Below are positions 6,571 through 13,915 of a DNA stretch of 15,217 nucleotides, piece by piece. Made by a program: the position numbers and the translations under genes. Where the stretch lies: assembly GCA_964589725.1 (NCBI GenBank), contig CAZPUJ010000289.1, forward strand, positions 1-15,217. The letters run 5' to 3'. The number at the start of each line of letters is the position of its first letter. The stretch's first letter is position 1. The stretch comes from CAYSHJ01 sp964589725. Lineage in GTDB: Bacteria; Planctomycetota; Planctomycetia; Planctomycetales; Planctomycetaceae. Below the pieces are notes generated by a model. The model had not been told where the DNA came from. It made no database searches and was given only the letters and a program-made list of their open reading frames with translations.

Positions 6571-9500
6571 TCAACTTGTCTTTTCTGGTTCGGTCACGTC
6601 CGGTGGTGGGCTGACGATGGCGGGAAACGGTTGCGACCAATCCATGCCACGAGCATTTGCAGACCTCTTCGTCGCGCCGAACAGCGACTGCACGATCCAC
6701 AGGCCGAACATCAACAGCAGGCCCCAGCGAGCCGCCGCGAAGGCGTGCAACACCGTGTCGGCGTCGTTCAGGCCGACGCAGGTGGCGATCAACGCGCCGG
6801 CTAAGACCCAGCCGAGTCGGTTGCGCCACGTTGTGGGCAACAGCACCAAGCCCAGCACGAAGAACGCGAACGTCGCCACGATGGCCGCGAAGCTCACCTT
6901 CCACCACGTCACTTGCAGGAACTCACTGCCACCGAGGTTGTGGTACGAATAACCCTGCCCTTGCGTCGCGAAGTCCGCGACGCCGACGGACGACGTGCCG
7001 ATCCACTGTTCGAGTTCCGACTGATTCACGTGCGCGGCGACTTCGCCGTTGATCGCATGTTCGAGCGTCAGACGTTGCTCACGTATGAAGTGGTCCGGCG
7101 TGCCGACGAGTGAAAACTTCTCCGGCACCCACACGGCGGTCCGCAGTTGTTGCACCGCCACGCCGGAACCTTTCTCTCCGCGGATCCGCGGCAGAAATAG
7201 CCGCACGTTTCCCTTCCAACCGGCGAACGGTCGCGGTTTCACGGGCCACAGGAATTGCACCGTGATCGAGAATGATTCGTCCGACTTGCCGCCGCGTGCC
7301 ACGCTGACGAAGTAATTGTCGAAGTTCTCGTCCGACTGTTTTTCGTCCTTCTCCAGCGAGACCAATTTGTTGTCGACCAGCACGCCGAGGATGTCGGCTC
7401 CCTTCGGCAAGTCGATGCGCAGCCGCTGCCGCTCCGACGTTTTGAGCTTGTACCGGCAACGATACGACGCCTTGTCGTCTTCATCGACTTCATCGACGAC
7501 GACCTCAACCAATCCGCGCGAGATCACCGTCTCGACGACCTTCTGAATCTCGTACTTGGTGGCGACGACCTTCAACGACACCGGCTGCGAGTAATACCGA
7601 TACGCCAGCGAGCTATCTAGTCCGAGCAAAGTCAGTTCGCGCGGGTCGATCGCTTCCAAGTCTTCGCCCATGGTCGCGGCGGTCACGGTCAGCGACTTGT
7701 CCTTCTGGACGGAAATCTCACCCAGCACGTCAGCCAGTTCGACCTTGCCTGCCTTTGATTCACCTTCGCCCGCCAGGCCTAGAGCTTTCACCGGCATGAC
7801 GCTTTGTTCCCACGAGACTGCCGGAGCGCGGCCGTCCCTCTTGTCGCTTGCTTTGTCGCCGCCGGCGTCGGCCGATTTCCCGCCGGTCTTCAAATCGTAG
7901 GTGATCTCCAGCGGCACATAACCCATCGCTTCGCGCTGTAAGATCACCGTCCAGGTGACCCAGCCATCGACGGCCTTGTCGGCCTTTTTCTTTTCCTTAA
8001 TCGCCGGAATGCCGGGATTGGCCGTGCGAATCTGCACCGAATCGGCAATCGCTTCGGGCACGGCGAACTGGAACGTATCCAAGCCGGCGAACTGCACGTT
8101 GTAGGTCAGCGTCGTGCGCACGTCGGCCGTTTCGGGCTTCGCGTTGATCGCCGTCGCGACCGACGCCGTCAGCCGCGTCGGGCGGCGTTTCGTCTGCACC
8201 GGAATTTCGACCGGCCGCCGAGTGAACGACCACGCCGAAGCCAGTGTCCCTCCGGCACCAAACGGCGGATTCGGGTCGGCGTTCCGTTCGGGCTGAACGC
8301 CTTTGATCGCCTTCTCGTCGGTGAGCACCTCGATCGCATCGGCCGCGAAGATACTGACCTGCCCGGTCTCCCGTTCAACGTTCAACGGTTCGAGCAACGG
8401 AAGAGTCAAGCGCTGCTCCTTCGCTGACGCATCGAGCGGCAAGTGCCCAATCACGTTGAACTGGATCGCGCCGTCCCGCTTCATGTCGAGCACGATTCGC
8501 AGAGTGGAAATACCTTCCTTGGTCTCGACCGGGTGCTCTTTGATCTGCGGCGGACCGAGCACTCGGTCGATCACCAATTTGTCGGGAACGCGCAGATGTA
8601 TCTCGAACAGGCCGGCTCGTTCGATCGTGTAGTGCAACTGCGTGTTCGATCGCAGTTCATCGTCGAGAAATTGCAGCTTGACTCGATGATCGACCAGCAC
8701 GCGCGGCTCGACCGATCGGGCGGCGAGTTTGAGTTCTACCTTCGGCGAATAAAACTTGAACGCCATCGCGCCGGGCCGGCGAATCCCTTCCCACACCTCG
8801 GCCTCTTCGATGCGTGTCAGCCCTTGCTGCTTCTCGACATTCAATAGCAAGTCGGCTCCCTTCGTGACGACCAACTGGCCGCTCTCGCGCACGACGTCGA
8901 GAGCATGAATGCCGGCCACCGGGACGTTGTCGTTCAGGCCGATCACGTCGAACGCCTCGCTCGGCGCGGGACGTTCGGTGTGAACTTCGATCGTGAGAGT
9001 TTTCTTCACGCCGCTGAGCAGTTCGATCGTGACGACTTGCCGATTCTCGTCGTCGGCCGCTTTCCAACTCTTGACGTTCGCATCATTCGACGACACTCCC
9101 AGGATGCGATCTCCCTTCGGCACCACGATCCGCAGTTGCGTTATTTCGCCGCGCAGCACGTCATACTTCAGAAACGCATCCACGTGGATCAGGCCGTCGG
9201 CGATCGAGACCTGCGTGTAGTTCCAGACGCTGGCAAGCAAATCCATCTCCGGCTTGATGCTGGCCTTAGGATGCCACAATACGGACAGCCGACTCGCAGC
9301 GCCGAGATGACCGGCCACGCGAGTCTCTTTCCCCTTCGCCTCGACCGGCTGCCGGACCAACAGTGGATTGACCTCGACCGCTTGATCGGCTTCGGGAATC
9401 AACAAATCAAACTTCGTGACGCCGACGGCCGGAACGTCCACATCGAAACTCTTGCCGTCCGGCGACGAGCGAACTCGCGCCGCAAGCTGAATTTTCACCT

Positions 9501-10101
9501 TGTGTTCACCTGGCGTTGGGAACAACAACGAGTACGTTCCGTCTCCGATCGCTCGCAGCAGCACTTTTTCTTGGGCATTCGGGGCGCCGGGCTTTGCCTC
9601 ACCGACCGCTTCGCTGGTCACGGCACCGACCGCGGCATCGCCGAATTTCACAGGTAGCTCCGACCACGCTTTGCCGAGCACTCGGACAACATATTCCGCC
9701 TCGAGGCGGACAACGTCGTGATCGACTTGCACTTTGTACGTCGCCGACGAGATCACGACCGCGACCGGCGGTTGCCCGGCTTTTTCGCCAGCCTCTTTAG
9801 TCCACAGCCGCAGATACTCGGCATACGTCATGAAGACGGTGGCCTTCTGCTTTTCAAAGACCGTCCGCAGTTCTTTGTACGGCAGGTAAATCAACTTTTC
9901 CCAAGTGGTGTCTTCTTTCGCGGCGGCTTTCGGTGGATCAGCCGCCGCACCGTTGCCACCGCCCTCTTGAGCCTGGACCGTTTTCGAAAAGCCAATCAAC
10001 CCAAGACAAATTGCCGCGAGTGCAACCAAAGGAAGCAGCCAACGTGAGCGCATGGTTGAACTTTTTTGCCCATCGGCTCTTCGTGCGAATGCCATCAGCA
10101 T
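6571..10101 (-). CDS. Giant exported protein C with three C-terminal membrane helices
   Basis: About 1176 residues from the chosen start, function unknown. A signal peptide (MRSRWLLPLVALAAICLGLI to VQA|QEGG) starts at an ATG at 10053. I chose the ATG at 10101 because AAGGA precedes it by nine bases; an open TTG start at 10134 is less likely and 10053 is a good alternative. In order come LIYLPYKELRTVFEKQ and AEYLRLWTKEA (N-terminal block shared with A and B), VKSWKAADDENRQ (about 355, counted from 10134), LAYRYYSQPVSLKV (about 844), long beta-rich looking segments, then three hydrophobic helices (about 1077-1100, 1107-1123, 1136-1152) and a Pro-rich tail. The bulk is probably periplasmic and membrane-anchored at the C-terminus. 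First gene of the likely C-B-A operon. No palindromic element interrupts it, unlike A and B. No enzyme motif was recognised. Confidence 0.9.
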   Translation of the reverse strand: MLMAFARRADGQKSSTMRSRWLLPLVALAAICLGLIGFSKTVQAQEGGGNGAAADPPKAAAKEDTTWEKLIYLPYKELRTVFEKQKATVFMTYAEYLRLWTKEAGEKAGQPPVAVVISSATYKVQVDHDVVRLEAEYVVRVLGKAWSELPVKFGDAAVGAVTSEAVGEAKPGAPNAQEKVLLRAIGDGTYSLLFPTPGEHKVKIQLAARVRSSPDGKSFDVDVPAVGVTKFDLLIPEADQAVEVNPLLVRQPVEAKGKETRVAGHLGAASRLSVLWHPKASIKPEMDLLASVWNYTQVSIADGLIHVDAFLKYDVLRGEITQLRIVVPKGDRILGVSSNDANVKSWKAADDENRQVVTIELLSGVKKTLTIEVHTERPAPSEAFDVIGLNDNVPVAGIHALDVVRESGQLVVTKGADLLLNVEKQQGLTRIEEAEVWEGIRRPGAMAFKFYSPKVELKLAARSVEPRVLVDHRVKLQFLDDELRSNTQLHYTIERAGLFEIHLRVPDKLVIDRVLGPPQIKEHPVETKEGISTLRIVLDMKRDGAIQFNVIGHLPLDASAKEQRLTLPLLEPLNVERETGQVSIFAADAIEVLTDEKAIKGVQPERNADPNPPFGAGGTLASAWSFTRRPVEIPVQTKRRPTRLTASVATAINAKPETADVRTTLTYNVQFAGLDTFQFAVPEAIADSVQIRTANPGIPAIKEKKKADKAVDGWVTWTVILQREAMGYVPLEITYDLKTGGKSADAGGDKASDKRDGRAPAVSWEQSVMPVKALGLAGEGESKAGKVELADVLGEISVQKDKSLTVTAATMGEDLEAIDPRELTLLGLDSSLAYRYYSQPVSLKVVATKYEIQKVVETVISRGLVEVVVDEVDEDDKASYRCRYKLKTSERQRLRIDLPKGADILGVLVDNKLVSLEKDEKQSDENFDNYFVSVARGGKSDESFSITVQFLWPVKPRPFAGWKGNVRLFLPRIRGEKGSGVAVQQLRTAVWVPEKFSLVGTPDHFIREQRLTLEHAINGEVAAHVNQSELEQWIGTSSVGVADFATQGQGYSYHNLGGSEFLQVTWWKVSFAAIVATFAFFVLGLVLLPTTWRNRLGWVLAGALIATCVGLNDADTVLHAFAAARWGLLLMFGLWIVQSLFGATKRSANARGMDWSQPFPAIVSPPPDVTEPEKTS

Positions 10102-10110
10102 GAGCGAATG

Positions 10111-10115
10111 TCCTT
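10111..10115 (-). promoter_or_regulatory. Possible ribosome binding site of gene C (AAGGA)
   Basis: Read on the minus strand, AAGGA lies nine bases before the ATG at 10101. It is the only purine-rich match near the candidate starts: neither the TTG at 10134 nor the ATG at 10053 has one. Confidence 0.4.
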
Positions 10116-10309
10116 GAAACAGCACAGAATTCAAAACAGGTTAACTTCAGAGTTTAGGGAGCAGTGACGGATCTTTCCAATTAGGTGGATGAGGCAGATT
10201 CGGAATTTCCCGCCACGGCGAACGCCGGCAATACGACGCGCAGACCATCCGAGCGGATTCCGGAAACTTGGCGAAATCGTCTCATTATACCGCACGCGGC
10301 CGAGTCTGA

Positions 10310-10372
10310 CACTAATCCGAAGCGTAAGCGAGGGACTGTTACCTCAGCCCTCGCTTACGCTTCGGGTTAGTG
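10310..10372. repeat. 63-bp palindromic repeat with 25-base arms, intergenic
   Basis: Arms at 10310-10334 and 10348-10372 match in 24 of 25 bases and are separated by 13 bases. The left arm reads CACTAATCCGAAGCG...GAGGG. There is no T-run, so it is not a standard terminator. It is probably the intergenic form of the family nested in gene B at 6342-6402. If transcribed, it would fold into a very stable hairpin in the 5' leader of whichever gene reads through it. Confidence 0.9.
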
Positions 10373-10575
10373 TGGGTGAGTCGCAAACAAATCTGTCAGG
10401 CTTGGCCGTGCGAGGTATAGAGGAATGTGGCTGCCGGCCATCTCTCCAAAAGATTCGGAGACGAACCCACAGAAAGCCGAAGCCGAGCAACCTTCTAGTT
10501 GACGGCTGATTCCCCCGTTCGTACCGTAACCATCAGCCGATACCAATTTATGGCTTCCTCCGGTACGATTTCTGC

Positions 10576-10604
10576 CTACCGTTCGTGTGAAAAACGATCG
10601 GTAG
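10576..10604. repeat. Small hairpin upstream of the DUF1549 gene
   Basis: CTACCGTTCG and CGATCGGTAG pair in 9 of 10 positions around a nine-base loop (TGTGAAAAA). It sits about 70 bases before the start codon. It could be an operator or a leader hairpin; nothing in the sequence decides which. Confidence 0.4.
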
Positions 10605-10664
10605 ACTCCCGCCAGACCACCTCCCAGATTGTGAACCTGGGCCTCGCCATCCAGCCGCTGCCAT

Positions 10665-10668
10665 GAGG
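10665..10668 (+). promoter_or_regulatory. Ribosome binding site of the DUF1549 gene (GAGG)
   Basis: GAGG lies seven bases before the ATG at 10676. The context ATGAGGTTTTGCCATGA closely resembles the leader of the DUF1501 gene (ATGAGGAGGCTTTGCCATGA). Confidence 0.6.
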
Positions 10669-10675
10669 TTTTGCC

Positions 10676-13210
10676 ATGACGGCTCACCCCCAAGTTGTTC
10701 GGTTGCTTTGGGCCGCGCTCGCCGCCGTCGGCCTGTGTGTCGCCACCGATGTCGCGACCGCAGCCGAGCCGCTTCATCAACGGATTGACCAGATCGTCAA
10801 CGCGGCACCGTTCGCTCCGATCGCGACGGTTTGTTCGGATGTTGAGTTTCTCCGCCGCGTCTCGCTCGACCTCAACGGGATCACCCCTTCCGTCGCGGAA
10901 GTGCGCGTCTTCATGAACGACGCCGTGCCAGACAAGCGGGCAAGACTTGTGGACCGCTTGTTGGCCAGTCCGCGATTCGCTCGGCACATGACGAACATGT
11001 TCAGCGTGCTGCTCATGGAACGCCGAACCGACGTGCATGTGCCGGCTCCGGAGTGGGAGAAGTTCCTGTTCGAGTCGTTCCTTGCCGACAAGCCGTATGA
11101 CCAGTTGGTCCGCGAGATCATCGCGTCCGACGGCGTTGATCCCGCAACACGACCGGCCGGGAAGTTTTTCCTCGAACGCGCGGCGGAGCCACACCTGATG
11201 GCCCGAGACATCGGCCGGCTGTTCTTCGGTCGCGACTTACAGTGTGCACAGTGCCACAACAGCCCGATCGTCGACGACTTTCGTCAGACCGACTACTACG
11301 GCATCCTGGCCTTCGTGAATCGCAGCTTTCTGTTCAACGACGAGCAAGCGAAGAAGCAGTTTCTGGCCGAGAAGGCCGAGGGCGAGGCGAGCTTTTCATC
11401 GGTCTTCACGAAAGAAGCCGGCTCGACAAGCCCGCGATTGCCGAATGGAACGTTTCTCGACGATCCACTCCTGCCGATTGGCGAGGAGTATGCCGTCAAA
11501 CCGGCGGACAAAGTGCGGCCGGTGCCGAAGTACAGCCGCCGAACCAAACTGGCCGAAGTCATCACGACGACAAACAACCCGCAATTCAATCGCAACATCG
11601 CAAACCGCCTGTGGGCGATGATGCTGGGCCGAGGCATCGTGCATCCGTTGGAGTTCGATCACTCGGACAATCCGCCGTCGCACCCGCAACTTCTCGAACT
11701 GCTCACGACCGAAATCGCGGCGACGAAGTACGACATGAAAGCCTTCGTGCGCGAGATCGCGCTGACGCAGACCTATCAACGCTCGGTCGAACTTCCCGCC
11801 GACTGGACGACCTCATCGCAGAAGGCCGCCGAATTGCTGGCCGCGATCGACGCCGAACAAAAACAACGCGCGGCGGAAATCGAAAAAGTCAAAGAAGCCG
11901 CCAAACAGCCCGAGATCGAGTTCGACGCCGCAAAGAAAGCGGCCGCGCCGACGCAAGATGAACTCAGCAAAATCACCGCCGCCGCTGTCGAGGCTCGCAA
12001 GCAGTGGGACGCCCTGCAGGCTCAAGTCAATACGACGCAAACGCAACTCGCACAGAAGCAGGACTTCGCGACACCGGTCAGCGGAGCGGCGGCTAAAGCG
12101 GCGGAAGCCTTGAGCAAAATCCCCGACGACGCCGAACTGAAAAAAGCGGTCGATTTCTTTCAGGCTCGCGCGACGAAGCTCAACAATGAAATCGCCGCGA
12201 TGACGAAGACTCGCGACGATCAAGCCGCCGCCGCGAAAGTGAAACATGACGCGTTCGCGACCGCGAACACCGCGATCGAGCCTGTCCGAGCCAAGTGGCA
12301 ATCGACCAAACAACAGCTTGATGCCGCGCGCGAGAAGTATGAAGCGACGACACAAACCGTGCGAGCACAAAACGCCGTCACGCAACTCGCGGCGAAACGA
12401 CTCGCCGGGTTAAAGACACTCGCCGGGTTCAACGGACTCGTCGCGAAATCCGACTCGTCGAACGTCGCTCTCGCCAAATTACAAGCCGACAAGACCGCCG
12501 CTCAGCAAACGTTGACTCAAGCCAACGCCGACGAAGCCGCGAAGAAAGCCGCTGAAGCGAAAGTCGCCGAATTGGTTCCGCAGTTGGCCGCCGCGTCGCA
12601 ACAAGCCCAGTCCGATCGAGAAGGTCTTGCGGCCGCTCGCGAACAGATCACGCAGTTCTCAGTCGAACATTTCTACGTGGCGACGCTGAAGCCGCTCAGC
12701 CCGGAACAGCTCGTCGCCAGCTTGCTGAACTCAACAGGTTTCGTGAATAACCAGATCACTGCGGCCAACGCCGAACTGGATAAGGCCGCTCAAGCGCAGG
12801 CCGCCGCCATTCCCGCGCCGCCGCTTGGCGGGCGGGAGCGACAGGTCGAAGAGAACGTGTCCGAAAAGCTGATCCGACCGAACATTGGGCCGTTCGTCGC
12901 GTATTTCGGAGCCGGGGCGGGTCAACCTCAAGACGTGTTCTTCGCGACCGTTGACCAGGCGCTGTTCTCCGGCAACGGCGGCACCGTCTTCAGTTGGGCG
13001 ACGACTTTGGGGAACAGCCTCGCCGCGCAGCAAGACCCGAAACTACTGGCGGAGGAACTTTACCTCAGCACGCTCAGCCGCAAACCAACCGACGCGGAAC
13101 TCGCGGCGGTAACGACCTACCTGCAATCTCGTGGCAACGAGCGCGTTCCCGCGATCCACGAAATGGTTTGGGGCTTGTTGTCGTCGGCAGAATTTCGGTT
13201 TAATCACTGA
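10676..13210 (+). CDS. DUF1549/DUF1553 (PSCyt2/PSD1-type) protein with CxxCH motif and inserted coiled coil
   Basis: 844 residues. An N-terminal signal peptide (about 1-30, ending ATAAEP) is followed by a DUF1549 domain (about 34-215): FLRRVSLDLNGITPS, RLVDRLLASPRFA, and GRDLQCAQCHNSP with CxxCH at 190-194, which could bind a c-type haem. The usual CHNHP is CHNSP here. The first part of DUF1553 (about 287-374) has NPQFNRNIANRLW, GRGIVHPLEFDHSDNPPSHP and ALTQTYQRS. Residues about 380-660 are Ala/Lys/Glu/Gln-rich and read as a long coiled coil. DUF1553 then resumes (PLSPEQLVASLLNS) and ends SSAEFRFNH. In this family the protein is exported and usually encoded beside a DUF1501 gene; the biochemical role is not established. 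The start is supported by GAGG seven bases upstream. It heads a tight plus-strand operon. Confidence 0.93.
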   Translation: MTAHPQVVRLLWAALAAVGLCVATDVATAAEPLHQRIDQIVNAAPFAPIATVCSDVEFLRRVSLDLNGITPSVAEVRVFMNDAVPDKRARLVDRLLASPRFARHMTNMFSVLLMERRTDVHVPAPEWEKFLFESFLADKPYDQLVREIIASDGVDPATRPAGKFFLERAAEPHLMARDIGRLFFGRDLQCAQCHNSPIVDDFRQTDYYGILAFVNRSFLFNDEQAKKQFLAEKAEGEASFSSVFTKEAGSTSPRLPNGTFLDDPLLPIGEEYAVKPADKVRPVPKYSRRTKLAEVITTTNNPQFNRNIANRLWAMMLGRGIVHPLEFDHSDNPPSHPQLLELLTTEIAATKYDMKAFVREIALTQTYQRSVELPADWTTSSQKAAELLAAIDAEQKQRAAEIEKVKEAAKQPEIEFDAAKKAAAPTQDELSKITAAAVEARKQWDALQAQVNTTQTQLAQKQDFATPVSGAAAKAAEALSKIPDDAELKKAVDFFQARATKLNNEIAAMTKTRDDQAAAAKVKHDAFATANTAIEPVRAKWQSTKQQLDAAREKYEATTQTVRAQNAVTQLAAKRLAGLKTLAGFNGLVAKSDSSNVALAKLQADKTAAQQTLTQANADEAAKKAAEAKVAELVPQLAAASQQAQSDREGLAAAREQITQFSVEHFYVATLKPLSPEQLVASLLNSTGFVNNQITAANAELDKAAQAQAAAIPAPPLGGRERQVEENVSEKLIRPNIGPFVAYFGAGAGQPQDVFFATVDQALFSGNGGTVFSWATTLGNSLAAQQDPKLLAEELYLSTLSRKPTDAELAAVTTYLQSRGNERVPAIHEMVWGLLSSAEFRFNH

Positions 13211-13228
13211 ACAAGCTGGAGGCGGCAT

Positions 13229-13459
13229 ATGACCACGACAGAACTACGACGACAGAGCGAGGAGTTCGGCCAGCGGCTAGCGCGTCTGGAATGCGAAGTC
13301 GGCGAACTCAAAGAACTAATGACACAATCGTGGGCAAAGCCACACCGAAAAGCCTGGTTGAGAACGGTTGGGATTTTCAAAGATGACCCAGGGTTTCAGG
13401 AGATCGTCCGATTGGGACGCGAGTACCGAGAGTCGCAGCCGTATCCGGAAGATCCCTGA
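13229..13459 (+). CDS. Small probable antitoxin paired with the PIN toxin
   Basis: 76 residues. The N-terminal half is a charged, heptad-like helix (LRRQSEEFGQRLARLECEV), suited to dimerisation. The C-terminal part (FKDDPGFQEIVRLGREYRES) resembles the toxin-binding tails of small proteins found upstream of VapC-like PIN toxins. No classic DNA-binding fold (ribbon-helix-helix or AbrB type) is evident. GGAGG lies six bases before the ATG. It starts 18 bases after the DUF1549 gene and ends three bases before the toxin. The assignment rests on size, position and the tail pattern. Confidence 0.75.
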   Translation: MTTTELRRQSEEFGQRLARLECEVGELKELMTQSWAKPHRKAWLRTVGIFKDDPGFQEIVRLGREYRESQPYPEDP

Positions 13460-13462
13460 CCT

Positions 13463-13903
13463 ATGTACTGTTTGGATACCGACCACCTGAGTGAAATCAT
13501 CGCGCAAACGGCACCTGGAGACACCCTGAAAGAGCGTTTGGGCCGTTTGAATGAAGACGTGGCGACAACGATTGTTTCCTTTGAGGAGCTTCTGAGAGGT
13601 TGGTTGGCCGCAATTCATCACGAGCCAAAACCTCAGAAGCAAATCCCGGCGTATCAACGACTGTTCAATGTTCTCGACGCGTTTGAAGATTGGGATGTTT
13701 TCGTATGGGACGAAGAGTGTGTTGACATCTTTGACGGCTTGGTGGCTCAACGAATGCGCGTCAAGACTATGGATCTCAAGATTGCTAGTATTGCCTTGAG
13801 AAACGACGCAACGCTTTTGTCCCGAAACTTGAAAGACTTCAAACGAGTGCCTGGATTGGATGTCGAAGATTGGTTGTCATCACCCACCGAACTTGGTGAA
13901 TGA
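13463..13903 (+). CDS. PIN-domain toxin, VapC-like ribonuclease
   Basis: 146 residues, the usual size for a VapC-type PIN protein; known relatives are Mg2+-dependent RNases that cleave specific RNAs when freed from the antitoxin. Visible catalytic candidates are D5 and D7 (CLDTDHLS), E41/E42 (SFEELLRGW), D104 (MDLKIASIAL) and the C-terminal SRNLKDFKRVPGL (N122, D125). All expected acidic positions are present, so it is probably active. It starts three bases after the antitoxin stop, and its own stop overlaps the ribosome binding site of the DUF1501 gene, so all are probably co-translated. By eye the gene is less GC-rich than its neighbours, consistent with acquisition as a cassette. The RNA target cannot be told from sequence. 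Confidence 0.88.
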   Translation: MYCLDTDHLSEIIAQTAPGDTLKERLGRLNEDVATTIVSFEELLRGWLAAIHHEPKPQKQIPAYQRLFNVLDAFEDWDVFVWDEECVDIFDGLVAQRMRVKTMDLKIASIALRNDATLLSRNLKDFKRVPGLDVEDWLSSPTELGE

Positions 13904-13908
13904 GGAGG
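13903..13908 (+). promoter_or_regulatory. Ribosome binding site of the DUF1501 gene (AGGAGG)
   Basis: A perfect AGGAGG overlaps the last base of the toxin stop codon and lies seven bases before the ATG at 13916. Ribosomes finishing the toxin gene would end on the site that starts the DUF1501 protein, so coupling is likely. Confidence 0.75.
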
Positions 13909-13915
13909 CTTTGCC

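Larger units (their letters stand above)
10135..10675. other. Divergent intergenic region between gene C and the DUF1549 gene
   Basis: About 540 bases separate the divergently transcribed genes. Apart from a strong palindromic repeat, a 10-base hairpin and the ribosome binding site of the plus-strand gene, nothing is recognisable. Short open frames here have no ribosome binding sites and run through the palindrome, so they look spurious. Both transcripts should start here, but I see no convincing -35/-10 pair, and no tRNA or riboswitch fold. Confidence 0.6.

Noticed and set aside
10310..10372. Rho-independent terminator
   Set aside because: The stem is strong but no T-run follows on either strand, and the hairpin sits between divergent gene starts, where no terminator is needed.
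10185..10509. Short open frames of 61 and 106 codons in the intergenic region
   Set aside because: They have no ribosome binding site, and both pass through the palindromic repeat, which explains their openness.
10503..10539. CGGCTGAT/ATCAGCCG inverted pair as an operator
   Set aside because: It has an eight-base stem with a 21-base loop; such matches are expected by chance and nothing else supports it.
10367..11194. 275-codon minus-strand frame overlapping the DUF1549 gene
   Set aside because: It is antisense to a gene with clear family motifs and its sequence has no recognisable features.
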